DNA from: [Phialemoniopsis] sp. UDSM-2020
Taxonomy: Eukaryota > Ascomycota > Sordariomycetes > Thyridiales > Thyridiaceae
Reading direction: 5' to 3'
DNA length: 64,000 bases
Assembly: GCA_018873225.1 (NCBI GenBank)
Contig: JAEILZ010000001.1
Coordinates: 2,108,001-2,172,000, forward strand
Below the pieces are notes generated by a model, which was given only the letters and a program-made list of their open reading frames with translations, did no database searches and had not been told where the DNA came from. This document shows, piece after piece, positions 20,823 to 32,060 of the stretch. How positions within the stretch are numbered: position 1 is the stretch's first letter; the number at the start of each line of letters is the position of its first letter. The translations under genes and the position numbers were made by a program.

Positions 20823-22413
20823 TTATGCGTAGGTGCGAGACAGGTTCCGGAGGTACCAGTCAACCAGCTTCCGTCCCACCTTTGCCTCGGAGATGTGAAT
20901 CAAGTCCTGCAGCTTGCCGTTAGTCAAATGTCACACAAAAAGCTTGAAATGACCTAGAGTGGCCTCGGATGGGCCGATAAAAGGGACACAAAACTTACAC
21001 CTTGCATGGCATAGTCCAGATCGCTGACGTTGACCCACTCTCCGTCGAGCAGACCATTGTCGTTCCACCTCAGCTGCTTCGTGCGCTGCTTGGCAACCAT
21101 CAGGAACGACCGGAGCTCCTCAGGCTTGACCTCGAGGAATCCAGCGAGCTTCTTCAGGTCCATGGTGGTGTACAGGCGCAGGTACGACTTGACAGTCGGG
21201 TTGAACATGTTGGTCTTGACCTCGTCCATGAAGATGGACAGGTGGTGCTCGACAGGGTCGACGTTGGCCTCGGGGTGGTCGAAGTCTGGGGGAACCGGGG
21301 AGATGAACTTGGGGCAGGCAGCCCTGAAGAGCTCCTCGAAGACGGGCAGCGACTCGGGGCCGCCGCGCTGCAGCTTGAGGAGCTGCTCGCCGTACTTCTC
21401 CCGGATCTGGGTGTGGATGGTGTCATCGAGACGGGTAGGGTGGAAAGCGACGCAGATGGCGATCAGGGCGTACATCTGGTCGTTCTTCTTGGTGATAGAA
21501 TCGTACTGGGCGTTCTTGTTGAAGTTCTTTGTCCTGGAGACGTAGACCAGGATGTGGCTGAACATGCGGATGGCGTCGGCGTACCGGCGCATCATCATGT
21601 AGGAGAAACCCACGTAGTAGTAGGTGGTGAAGTGGGCGGCCATGACCCTGGCGAACATGGCCTTCTTGTTCAGCTCGATGTCGTCAAGCGTCTTCAGGGC
21701 CAGGCTGAAGTCTCCAAGCAGGGTGTGCACCCGGAGGAGACCGATGATGGAGAAGTAACCGAGCATGCGGTAAAGATTCTTGGAACCGTACTCTCCAGCG
21801 ACAGCCATGGGGTCTTCGTTGCGCTTCATTGCCGCAAGCTGCTCCGTGATCTGTGACCGCTGGATCAGGGAGTAGAGAACGTTCAGAACACTGTAGCAGC
21901 CCCAGGTGTTGGGGTTCTCTCGCAGAATGTTCATCTCCTCCTCGTTGTTCGCTTGCCTTGCGATGCGCATTCTGTAGGATGAGAAGGAGTTAAACTGGTA
22001 GATGAACTCATCGATAACGTCCCAAGCCCAGTAGTACTATTCAAGGATGGCATTAGTAGCTGGCCTTTATCGTCTCACTTTCCAATCCCTCGAAGAAGAC
22101 TCACCGAAGGCGGCTCCAGATCGACGGGCCCCTCGGAGTTGAGAATGAAGTGGAACAAGCTGCAGTACTGGTCGTAGCTCTGGAACTTGACCTCTAGAGG
22201 CGCGGAGAAGTCCAGAGGTTGGGCGGCAGCAACGAGCCGGGACTGGATATCGTCGGTCTGTTGAGCCATCGTCAAGGAAGAGACCTGCTCAAGCTCCTCT
22301 CCGTCGTCGTACTGGACCTGCTCCTTGTACTCGGCCACGAGGGCCTCCTCCTCGACGTCGCTGTCGTCGTTCATAGCCCGCACCGGGGTGACGCCATTCT
22401 GAAAGGCGCTCAT
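20823..22413 (-). CDS. Eukaryotic translation initiation factor 3 subunit L
   Basis: eIF3l is a PCI-domain subunit of the eIF3 complex that binds the 40S ribosome in translation initiation. Three exons are inferred: 22413-22105, 22036-20999 and 20906-20823, giving 476 residues, the usual fungal length. Donors are GTGAGT and GTAAGT, acceptors AATAG and TGCAG, and the frame joins exactly. The acidic N-terminus contains DDSDVEEEALVAEYKEQV. The first junction joins DLEPPS to YYWAWDVIDEFIYQFNSF. Helical repeats (MLGYFSIIGLLRVHTLLGDFS, FTTYYYVGFSYMMMRRYADAIRMFSHIL) lead into the PCI region (YLRLYTTMDLKKLAGFLEV). The third exon supplies the conserved end DLIHISEAKVGRKLVDWYLR and a final TYA. It is divergent from the EFL1 GTPase gene. 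Very secure. Confidence 0.96.
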
Positions 22414-23071
22414 CTTGGATGCTTGATACTGCTACGCGATCGAGAGCAGCTGTTGAGACAAGCGAAATCGTACCCAATCCGGAATGCCGTGATGGGTGTG
22501 GTGGTGTGGTGGAGGGGCGAGGGGTTGAGGTGAGGTTATCCACAATCACCGTAATTTTTTTTAGCGAAACCGCGCGCCACGAACCTGAGTTAGGGTTGTG
22601 AGACCCGATAAGTGCATATACGCCCCACCCTCGACAATTGCATCAATGTGCGTTGCCGATAAGGTGTCGCAGGAGGATATGCAATGCAGTAGGTACTGTT
22701 AACTATGAACTCGCGATGACGAGTTTGACCGAGATCAGCTTTGTGAGAAATCTGTGTCGCTGTAACCTTGCGCTCAGTCACCATGAATCATATCTACAAA
22801 TTGCTTTCCAAAGTGCAGTAGGATGACTCAGGCGGACCAAGAATTCAAAGTACCCCGCAGTGAAAGCGCTATCATATCTGCGCGCCCCACTATGATTCAA
22901 GTACAATTTATGCCTACAGCGGGGTGTTAGTTGCTCAAGCTCAGGCAAGAAAGCTCTGGCTTGAATGGATTGGAATGATATTATAAAAGATCCAGTCTTT
23001 TGCAGTGCAGGTTGTCCGTCTCACTGTCATATTCCGATCACTACGTTGTTGTAGCCGGACATACAGCAAAA
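22414..23071. promoter_or_regulatory. Bidirectional promoter between eIF3l and EFL1
   Basis: 658 bases separate the two divergent start codons. Both genes act in translation or ribosome maturation, so shared control is plausible. The region contains a single TTAGGGTT box (22590-22597), described separately. Confidence 0.5.
22590..22597. promoter_or_regulatory. Telobox-like motif TTAGGGTT
   Basis: TTAGGGTT (AACCCTAA on the other strand) matches the telomere-repeat box bound by Tbf1-type factors, which are known to control ribosome-related genes in several fungi. It lies about 180 bases upstream of the eIF3l start and 475 upstream of the EFL1 start. A single 8-base match is weak evidence on its own. 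Confidence 0.3.
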
Positions 23072-26000
23072 ATGCCAGTCGTCAGTCCAGAGAAGCTGGC
23101 TCAGCTCCAACAGCATGCCGACGATGTTCGCAATGTAAGTTTGCCTTCGCATGCGTGTATCTTCACGAGGCTAACAAAATCTCAGATATGTATCTTGGCC
23201 CATGTTGTAAGTACTCCCTGCAGAATATTTTTGACAGCTCCTTTCTCACAAAGCCCCCAAGGATCATGGCAAGACGTCGTTGACGGACGCTCTTATCGCC
23301 ACTAATGGCATCATCTCACCAAAGCTGGCCGGCAAGATCCGGTATCTTGATTCAAGGCCCGACGAGCAACTACGTGGAATTACCATGGAGTCTTCAGCTA
23401 TTTCATTATATTTCTCTATGCTCAGAAGGTCAAGCCCAGAAGCCGCTCCTGAAGCCAAGGAGTATCTAGTCAACCTTATCGACTCTCCAGGACATATCGA
23501 TTTCAGCAGTGAAGTTTCAACGGCTTCACGATTATGCGATGGTGCTGTTGTTCTTGTGGATGCTGTCGAGGGCGTGTGCAGCCAGACGGTCACAGTGTTA
23601 AGGCAGACCTGGACCGAGAACTTGAGGCCACTGCTCGTGATCAACAAGATGGATAGGCTTGTTACGGAGCTCAAGATGACGCCCAATGAAGCATACATCC
23701 ACATCAGCAAGCTTTTGGAGCAAGTAAATGCTGTCCTCGGCAGCTTCTTTCAAGGAGAGCGAATGGAAGAGGACCTCAACTGGAGAGAGCGGATGGAGGA
23801 ACGAGTGGCCGCCACGGCTGCGAAGGAGGCTCAAATCGCAGACCAGCAGAGCGAGGCGGGCGACTTGCAATTCGAGGAGAAAGACGACGAGGACATCTAC
23901 TTCGCACCCGAGAAGAACAACGTCATCTTCAGCAGCGCTATCGATGGTTGGGCCTTCACTGTCAGGCAGTTCGCGGCACTGTACGAGAAAAAGCTCGGAA
24001 TTAAGCGCTCTGTCATGGAGAAAGTCTTATGGGGTAACTTCTACTTGGACCCGAAGACGAGGAAAGTCCTGGGACAGAAACATTTGAAAGGACGGAACCT
24101 CAAGCCAATGTTTGTCCAGCTCGTGCTTGAGCAGATTTGGGCTGTGTATAATGCTACGACAGGCGGAGACAGCGGAAGGGGAGACCCGGCTCTGCTCGAG
24201 AAGATCACAAAATCACTGAACATCACGATACCACCGCACATCATGCGTTCGAGGGATCCCCGGCTACTCTTGACTACCGTCTTCTCATCCTGGGTCCCCC
24301 TTTCGACGGCCCTACTGGTGTCGGTGATCGAGTCCCTTCCGTCACCTCGGAAAGCGCAAGCAGACCGGCTCCCCGAACTTTTGAACGAATCTCCGGGTTC
24401 GGATTCTATCGATCCCAAAGTACGAGATGCCATGGTGTCATTCAAACAGTCGAAGTCAGATCCAATGGTCGCGTATGTGAGCAAGATGGTGTCAATACCC
24501 GAGAGCGAGCTTCCCGAAAACAAACGGCGCAACGGACCCCTGAGTCCTGAAGAAGCACGAGAATTGGCAAGGAGGAAACGAGCAGAGGCAGCCAAGGCAC
24601 AAGCGGCAACAGGAACAGGAAATGAGAGCATTATTATCAACATCAGCAATGCTCTAGAGAACACAACCCTCGATGATGTAGAGGACGAACCCGCACCTGA
24701 AGAGACACAGGCCGACCCAGAGCATTTGATTGGGTTTGCTCGCATCTATTCGGGAACTATCTCAGTAGGCGATGAGATATATGTCTTGCCTCCCAAGTTC
24801 TCGCCATCACAGCCGCACCAAAACCCAGAACCTCAAAAGATCACCGTCTCAGCGCTCTACATGCTCATGGGACGCAATTTGGAGACTCTACCTACCGTGC
24901 CTGCAGGAGTGATTTTCGGCATCAGGGGACTGGATGCAGCTGGTATCCTCAAGACGGGCACGCTGTGCAGTCAGCTCGAGGGCGCATGCAACCTCGCTGG
25001 TGTAGCCAACATGGGTGGCAAGCCCATCGTTCGTGTTGCTCTGGAGCCAGTAAATCCGGGAGATCTCGACAAGATGATCGCCGGTCTGCATCTCCTAGTA
25101 CAGAGTGACCCCTGCGCTGAGTATGAGCAATTCGCAAGTGGCGAGCATGTGCTTCTCACGGCAGGCGAGTTGCATTTCGAGAGGTGCTTGACAGACCTGC
25201 GGGAGCGTTTTGCACGATGCGAGATCCAGGCAGGTGCACCTATCGTACCTTACAGGGAGACAATCGTCCGCGCAGAAGAGATGAGACCACCGGTCAACAA
25301 GGATCTAGGTCGCGGTGCAGTGATCGGTGTGACCAGTTCCAAGCAAATCACCGTCACTCTGCGAGTTCGGCCTCTGCCATCTGAAGTGACCGGATTCCTG
25401 CAAAAGCACGCTGGTGCCGTAAAGAAACTATACAGTGCAAAGAACGCACAGAGTGGGCCTGGGACCGAGGAGGAAGCTGGCGATACAGCAGAGGAACGGG
25501 TGGAAGAGGACATTGACCTTACCGAAACCAAAGTCCTGTCTCCAGAAGAGTTCAAGCAGCAACTCCAGGCCCAGCTAGAGACCGGCAAGGGCCGCGATGC
25601 CTGGAAGGGCATCGTCGACAAGATTTCGGCCTTCGGTCCCAGGAGGACAGGACCTAATCTACTTATCGATGCTACCAAGGAGGGCTGCCTCTCCAAGGCC
25701 TTTGCTACCACTGAGCGGGAGCAAGACGCCAACCCACACGGAGACGAAAGCCTGAGCCCCAAGCACTTCTCCGACAAGATCACCTACGCCTTTCAGCTGG
25801 CAACTGCCCAGGGACCGCTTTGCAATGAACCAGTGCAGGGCATTGCCGTCATTATCGAGGATGTCGCTATCACGACCGCAGAGGAGGAGACATCGTCCGC
25901 GCGAGACAAGCTCGGCCGCCTTACGGGAGAAGTGATTAAGACGGTGCAGCAGTCAATACACAAGGGCTTCTTGGACTGGTCGCCTCGCCTCATGCTCGCC

Positions 26001-26483
26001 ATGTACTCATGCGAGATCCAGGCAAGCAGTAAGTTTCCCCTTTTAGTCCCCAACCCTTGACAGCATAGGGGAAGCAAGCTAACCACCCCCCAAAAAACAG
26101 CCGAGGTCCTAGGCCGCGTCTACGACGTCCTCACCCGCCGCCGCGGCCGCGTCCTCTCCGAGGCCATGAAGGAGGGCACCCCCTTCTTCACCATCCTCTC
26201 GCTCGTCCCGGCCGCCGAGTCGTTCGGCTTCGCCGACGAGATGCGCAAGCGCACGAGCGGCGCCGCCCAGCCCCAGCTCATCTTCGCCGGCTTCGAGGTC
26301 CTCGACGAGGACCCCTTCTGGGTACCCTTCACCGAGGACGACCTCGAGGACCTCGGCGAGTTTGGCGACAAGGAGAACGTCGCCAAGCGTTACATGGACG
26401 GCGTCCGCCGGCGCAAGGGCCTGCTCGTCGAGGGCCGCAACGTCGCGACCGATGCCGAGAAGCAGAAGACGCTGAAGAGGTAA
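23072..26483 (+). CDS. EFL1: Elongation factor-like GTPase 1 (ribosome assembly GTPase)
   Basis: EFL1/Ria1 works with Sdo1/SBDS to evict Tif6 (eIF6) from late 60S subunits in the cytoplasm. Four exons are inferred: 23072-23134, 23186-23206 (only 21 bases), 23262-26028 and 26101-26483, total 1077 residues. The short second exon completes the P-loop, with the junctions giving N-ICILAHV-DHGKTSL. All G motifs are present: G1 AHVDHGKT (26-33), G2 RGITM (66-70), G3 DSPGH (102-106), G4 NKMD (156-159), G5 SSA. EF-2-like domains II-V follow, with an insertion rich in Glu and Ala (about 405-470) typical of EFL1 and absent from EF-2. The C-terminal exon reads VLGRVYDVLTRRRGRVLSE and FGFADEMRKRTSG, as in the family. 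The diphthamide loop of EF-2 is not seen. Confidence 0.95.
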
Positions 26484-27518
26484 TTTTGGCTTGAGGGAAG
26501 GGAAAACATGGGAGTGGACACAGTCCACGCAGAGCATTGGGGACAATTGCAGATATGGGGAGTTTAAGAGGGCATGGTAGTGTTGGCACGGCTTAGCTCA
26601 TAGGCCGGTATCATGAATACTTTTCAAAGAGTCGACTTTCCGAGGAATTCTGTGACGACCACCACTCGGTGATAATTGACTGCATTATGGCAGGTGTATT
26701 GCGAGGGGCAACCTCGCGACCGTTGACGTTCGAGCGATCTAGCGACAGCTTCTGGACGAGATTAGGAAGACAAGTCTCACAGATGATGTAACATGGCTAG
26801 CATCGGAAGACCACACTGGCATTTCGTATCAAGAATAAGTCTATTTCCCATATGCAAGCACCACGCCTAAGAGTTGAGAACGGTCGAAAGAATACCCCTT
26901 GTATTTCGGGCATCAGAACGAGAATCACTGCTAGAAAGCACGTCACCTGAGTCCGATAAACACACAACACACAATGCAGCCTGCATAGAGAATCGTGAAG
27001 TACGCTCCAGCCTTATCCGGTATAAAATCATGCTTTTTTAAAATAAAGAAACTTCCTCTCAAAATGGTTTAGCATCTTTGTGCAACCAGACTTGCCTCTC
27101 CTATAATAAAGGAATAAGTAGGCAAAGCATGTGAATCACTTCCCTGATGAGTCCATCACCCCGTGTCTGCATCGCCTCGTGAGATGTTTCGGCAACCCAT
27201 AAATCGTTGGAGATCCATACCACGTCATAGAAGTCATGACCATGAGAGAAGGCGAAAATTCCGAAGAGGAGAGAGAGACAGTGACGCAGCGCTGTTTGGT
27301 CATAAGAGCTGTGCCGACCAGAGGCTCTCTCTCGTTTGCTGATGACTCCATTGTGCCCGTAGCTTGAACCGCGGGTCTGACAGAGCCGTTGCGCTGACGA
27401 ACGAGCTGGAAATCGAGTGGATGTGAAGGGAGATTGGCCGAATGAAGATACTGTCGCTGATTATTGCGCCGAGATTTGGCTCCTAACCGCACCCTGAGAT
27501 GAGATATAATGTACACGT
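26484..27518. other. Convergent 3' intergenic region
   Basis: Between EFL1 (plus) and the eIF4B-like gene (minus). A/T-rich 3' flank sequence occurs near 27020-27120. No coding or RNA gene is recognised. Confidence 0.4.
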
Positions 27519-29552
27519 TCAAGCAACCCGTCCACGTTGGTTGCGGCGTCCCTTGTTGGGAACGGTCTCCCAACCATCCTCGTCGGTCTTCTTCTGAGCT
27601 GGCTCTGATGAGGATTCCTGGCCGGCGGGTGCAGCTGAGCTGCCATTGGCACGGGGCGGTCGGGGCCCGTCGTGCCGGGGACCACGAGGTGCACCGCCAC
27701 CACGACGGGGGCCACTCGGCACGGGACCACGAGGGCCTCTCTGGTCGCCTGATGCCGAGCGCCAGTTGCCGCTGTCCGTCCCACGAGACTTGGCGTTTTG
27801 AACATTCTCCTTGGGCTCACGCGGCACCTTTTCTTGGTCGGCACCACCGTTCTGTCCTTCGGCAGGCGCAGCCTCGGCCTCCTTGTCTGCCTCCTGAGTG
27901 GTCTCCTCGGCAGCCTTTGGCTGGGCCTCCTCCTTCGCTGTCTCTTCCTCCTGCTTCTCAGCTGCTTGTTGAGCAGCAGCCTCCTTAGCGAGCCGGCGCT
28001 CCTCCTTGGCCTTGTCATCGGCTTCCTTCTTCTCCTTCAGTGCGATCTGTCGCTTCTCTTCGATCTCGCGCTCCCGCGCGGCAGAGTCGATAGGGCGGGC
28101 AGCACCGAAGGGGCTGGCCTTGGAGTCGGTCGCAGAAGGGAGAGCTGGGGAAGTGACATCAGGGGCACCGGACACAGTTCGCTTGGTGAGGTTGAGCTTA
28201 GGGCGCGCAGCGGGGACAGCAGCGGCGGGAGCTGGAGACGGAGGAGCCTCACTTCCACTACGCGACTGGGCGGGAGACTTCACGGGAGCGTCAGGGCGCA
28301 TGCTAGCTCGCCATTGCGTGTCCTTCTCGGCAGCAGTGGGAGCGCGCTCGGGGCGCGGCTCGGCAAACTCACGACGAGGAGGTCGAGAACCCTCTTGGCG
28401 ACCCTCGCCCCAGGCAGCGGGAGAAGCCCTTCTGTCGCCTCGGAAAGATTCGGAGCGGCCACCGTCGGTGTTGCGTGGCCGGCTCCCATCTCGAGAACCA
28501 GGAGCAGGCTCTTGCTGAGGAAGAGGGGCCAGCGGTCCCTTTCGCTCCCATGAGCCCATGTCGCGGACTCGTCCGTCATCAGGGGGAGCGTCACGCGAGG
28601 GCCGTCGATCGGCAAACTCGGCAGGGCCGCGTCGGTCACCGCCCCGGTTGGGGAGATCTGGGAGAGGTCCGCGTCGGGTCCAGTCGATGTCTCGCATTTC
28701 AGTACGGCCCTCACGGTCCTTGGCTGTATGTTTGTGAGCACTCCAGACTTACAGGAAGAGCTCGGGAGAGAGGAAACTTACGTGGATCGGCAACTCGAAT
28801 CCTGATGTTTCGGCCCTGGAAGGTCTCACCATCCATAGTCAACGCTTTCTTCAGACCCTCGACGTCGGCAAACTCGGCATATCCGAAACCCTTGGGGCGC
28901 TGCTGCTCCCGATCTTCCACAATTCGGACGTTGATAACCTCGCAACCCTCAAAGAACTCGGTCACGGCATCAGAGGTGACATCGTAGGACAGGTTGCCCA
29001 AGTGGGCGGTGAAGGGAGCCTTGTCCGGCAGTGTCTGCGGGCCGGGGTCGCGAACGTGGAAGCCTGGAAATTGATAAGCTTCGAAGTGAAAAGTAATTCC
29101 GAGATGTGAGTCAACATACCACGTTCGCCCCAAGCACCTGGAGCTGCACGCCGCTCGGGAGCAGGCAGAGGTTGAGATCCTAATCAACTTTGTCAGCCTG
29201 GTGAGGCTTCTATGACGCCGCACGCTTAAAGGAACGGCTCGGGAGACGGAAGGCGTGTATGGCGGATAATAAGCTGGGTCGTAGTTTGCTTACCATAGGT
29301 GTCTTCGACCTCATCGGCCCACGATCCTCCAAATGCTATTTTGTCGGTCAGTCTTTGTGTTGAGATTCGGGTCGGAGGAAGTGAGAAACTACTGACATTG
29401 ATCGGTCATAAACTCTCCATAGGAAAGCTTCTGGACCTCCTTCTTCTTGGGAGCTGTTCAAAAAACATGTTAACTAGATGCACACAATCCGATAGAGAAG
29501 ACCGTATAATTTTCGAAGGGTGTGCTGGTGCGGACGGGGAGGGCGTACCCAT
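27519..29552 (-). CDS. Eukaryotic translation initiation factor 4B-like RNA-binding protein (Tif3 type)
   Basis: eIF4B stimulates the eIF4A helicase during ribosome recruitment to mRNA. Six exons are inferred: 29552-29549 (ATG plus one base), 29453-29397, 29335-29294, 29179-29120, 29063-28782 and 28723-27519, total 549 residues. All internal junctions are phase 1 with GT-AG ends. The spliced N-terminus reads MAPKKKEVQKLSYGEFM and then SFGGSWADEVEDTYG, the conserved fungal eIF4B start. An RRM spans about residues 72-147 with RNP2 AHLGNL (74-79) and RNP1 KGFGYAEF (112-119). The remaining ~400 residues are Arg/Gly/Pro-rich and then a charged Lys/Glu/Ala coiled stretch, ending WETVPNKGRRNQRGRVA, a Trp-containing basic end. 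It is divergent from the Tim17-like gene. Confidence 0.92.
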
Positions 29553-30414
29553 GATGGAATGCGGTTTTTTGGCCACGCGCGACGAACGAGTATCGCGGCG
29601 CGCAGGCAGGTGGGATTAGTCGACGACTCTACTGGGCCGGCCGACTAGAGTGACAAGTTGAAGTTATGCGACGAGATGAACTCGGCGAGTCTGGAGAAGA
29701 GTCTGCGTCCAATGTGGAATTGGGCACAGAGGGGAAGACAGGCTGGTGAGGCTGATCCGCGGAAAGAGGCTGCGGAAGCGGAGTTGCGTTGCAAGCCTGT
29801 GTGAGTGGGATTAATTTTTGGGGGTGATTGCAAAAAATATGAGGTTGATTGAGGGTTGGACATATTTTTTTCGCATCGGCAAAGCAGTGGTCGCCGTGGA
29901 TCCTCGCCGCTAAGCCTCTTGCGGACTAGACCAAGTCTCTCGACCTTCAGGGGAGGGGCCACTGGATTCTTGAATTTCTGGGTGCAGGCGGTACTGGGTG
30001 TGCTCGGTCCAGCACCTAGAGCACTGGAACCCCTGTGAGTGAGCAGCCACGCCGGCAAAACCCCATCCATCCATGTTGAGTCTGGTGCAGTTTGCACATT
30101 GAATTGGATGGATCGGAGGCGAAAAAATTGAGAAAACGGTTCAATGGCTTGATGGGGATTGGTCATACTCCCTCAACCCCATACTCTCTCATATCACTCC
30201 CTCAACCTCGAGAGATGATATCCCGGCTCAAGGCGGCTCTTTGACTAAGTGGACTGAGTACATGCAATATATCTAAAATTTGAACCTACCAGAGGTTACA
30301 GGTGGAACTCCACGAGCTACCTAACTTGCCTTTCGCATTCAGCTCATCCATCAACAATCGGAATCTCGTCCTTTCTTCCTTTCTTGACAAACTTTGGTCT
30401 TCGGCCAATCATCC
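29553..30414. promoter_or_regulatory. Bidirectional promoter between eIF4B-like and Tim17-like genes
   Basis: 862 bases lie between divergent start codons. A CT-rich stretch (about 30170-30215) precedes the Tim17-like gene. No gene was seen in it. Confidence 0.45.
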
Positions 30415-31265
30415 ATGGCTCAATCACCAGCAGATCCGGCGGCCCCTACTCGCCCACAAAGACCAGCACGGACGCCTCTCCCACCAGAGGTCATAGACAT
30501 ACTGGTTCCGTCACTGAAAATTGGAGCTGCAACCGGTATGCCTCAAGCCATCCCCTAAGTGTACAATATATCAAATACACAAACTTGCGCAAAGCTGACC
30601 AGGCTTCATTTGTCATTCAGGGGCTCTTGGACTCTTCACCGGAGCGGCCGCCGGTATTGTTCGGTCAAATACACCGCTATTATTTTCACTAGCAAGTGGT
30701 GTACAATGGTTTACTCTTGGTTCGAGCTATTATGGTAAAGACCGCCCTCTCTTGCCTTACAGCGACTTCTTGTGTATGCCAGTTGGCTAACTTCTGTCGT
30801 CAAGCATCTCGAAGGGTCGTCATTAGCGCGTGGGGTGGTGACGAGAGGCTGAGCCGTGCCGACACGGTGAAAGCAAGTGCAATCGCAGGTGGCTTCTCAG
30901 GGTTTGCCGGTGGTCTCGTCCGTAAGTGCTCTTCCATTTCACTTCATCACAAGGGCCTGCGGTACTAAACCATCTCTCTAGGGGGGCCTCGTAACATCGT
31001 CCCGGGCGTCATCATGTTCACTCTGTTCGGTGCAGCTGGGCAGATGGTAGCCAATGCCATGCCGGCGAGGGATGCTTCCAAACCAAAGACCAGCTGGCTG
31101 GCGTCCAAGTGGAGCCCAGTCACCCCCTTGAGTGATCAAGAGTATGAGAGGATGCTCGAAGAAAAGATACTCAAGCTCGAGGTAGAGATAGCCTTGGTTG
31201 ACGAAAACATCGCCGCGTTACGGGCGTCCGCATCCCTGCCCGACAACTCAGAGGAAAAGCCATAG
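30415..31265 (+). CDS. Tim17/Tim22/Tim23-like membrane protein
   Basis: Four exons are inferred: 30415-30535, 30621-30734, 30805-30921 and 30982-31265, giving 211 residues. Every junction is phase 1 with GT-AG boundaries. A Pro-rich N-terminus leads into four Gly/Ala-rich hydrophobic helices: LKIGAATGALGLFTGAAAG, PLLFSLASGVQWFTLGSSYY, ASAIAGGFSGFAGGLV, NIVPGVIMFTLFGAAGQ. The small-residue helix packing and the Arg-Gly turn after the third helix fit the Tim17/22/23 superfamily, found in the inner mitochondrial membrane and peroxisomes. The C-terminal ~35 residues form a charged coiled coil (YERMLEEKILKLEVEIALVDE). It is not one of the core translocase subunits by eye. Alternative homes are respiratory-complex assembly or peroxisomal PMP24-like roles. 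Family call moderate. Confidence 0.75.
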
Positions 31266-31405
31266 CAATCAGATTGCCCTGCATCATGTACGATTAGTCG
31301 CTTTACAAAAGATACCCCTGTACAGTTACAACTCTCAAACTGCAATATATCAGACGACGCGCAGCCATGTCGCCAAATTCGTCACATTAGCAGCTATTCA
31401 AAAAG

Positions 31406-32060
31406 CTAATAATATCCTTCAATCTCCTTTGAGGCATGGACCACACTCTCCGGAGGCACATATCCCTCCGCGGCAGTGCTATCCGGTACTGATCCTGGAC
31501 GGTAGTAGTCCTCGCCCCGATATCTGCCGCCACCAACTCCAGGCGGGTTGCGGCCAACGTTGCCTCTCGACGCATCCGCCCCCTTTTCAAGAACCTCGTT
31601 CCCTCGGCGCTCTTTGCCGGGTGCAGCGACTCTATCCTGACCAAGAACACCCTCGCTCAGCACATCACTATCATTATTCCCTCCTTGGTCCCTCTGTAGC
31701 GCAGCCTGCTTGTGTTCCGGGCCGCCGCTGCCCTCGAAATGTGAACCACGGGTTTGGCTGACAAGGTCTTCGTCAGTAATCATTTGACGACTCAGGTCTA
31801 GGGTCATGTGTATCATACCGTCCACGGTCATCCAAGTCACCGCCCTCCTCGGGAGGAATCCGGCGATCGTAACCCGCATTGGTGCTAATATCTGGGTGGT
31901 ATCTGACTTCAGAGCCTGGGAACTTCTTCTCGGTCATTGAGTCAACCCCAGCGTCATCAAGGCCACTGTTCCGGCCACGACCAGTTTTGGCTTGGTAGCT
32001 GTTGAGGTCACGCTCAGCTTGGACAGCGATATTGCGAAATTCGTCGTTGGATGGGGCCAT
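31406..32060 (-). CDS. Small hydrophilic protein of unknown function
   Basis: Two exons are inferred: 32060-31819 and 31757-31406, joined in frame as Gly-Arg-Gln, giving 197 residues. The 61-base intron starts GTATGA, has a CTGAC branch site and ends GTCAG. The unspliced frame stops inside the intron, which supports splicing. The protein is polar and lacks membrane segments, cysteines and signal peptide. It starts MAPSNDEFRNIAVQAERDLNSYQAKTG and is rich in Asp, Gly, Arg and Tyr, with the end YVPPESVVHASKEIEGYY. The composition resembles small hydrophilic stress-type (LEA-like) proteins, but no diagnostic repeat is present. It is tail-to-tail with the Tim17-like gene, only 140 bases apart. Function unknown. 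Confidence 0.7.

Noticed and set aside
21002..21856. 284-residue open frame on the plus strand opposite eIF3l
   Set aside because: Antisense shadow of the eIF3l main exon. Val/Asp/Gly/His-biased composition mirrors the codons of the real gene.
24041..24745. 234-residue minus-strand frame inside EFL1
   Set aside because: Antisense shadow. Ser-rich composition comes from the EFL1 coding strand.
27798..28553. 251-residue plus-strand frame opposite the eIF4B-like gene
   Set aside because: Leu/Arg-rich shadow of the low-complexity eIF4B-like tail.
30275..30300. T-loop-like GGTTCAAAT on the minus strand suggesting a tRNA
   Set aside because: No matching T-stem, acceptor stem or anticodon arm can be built around it.
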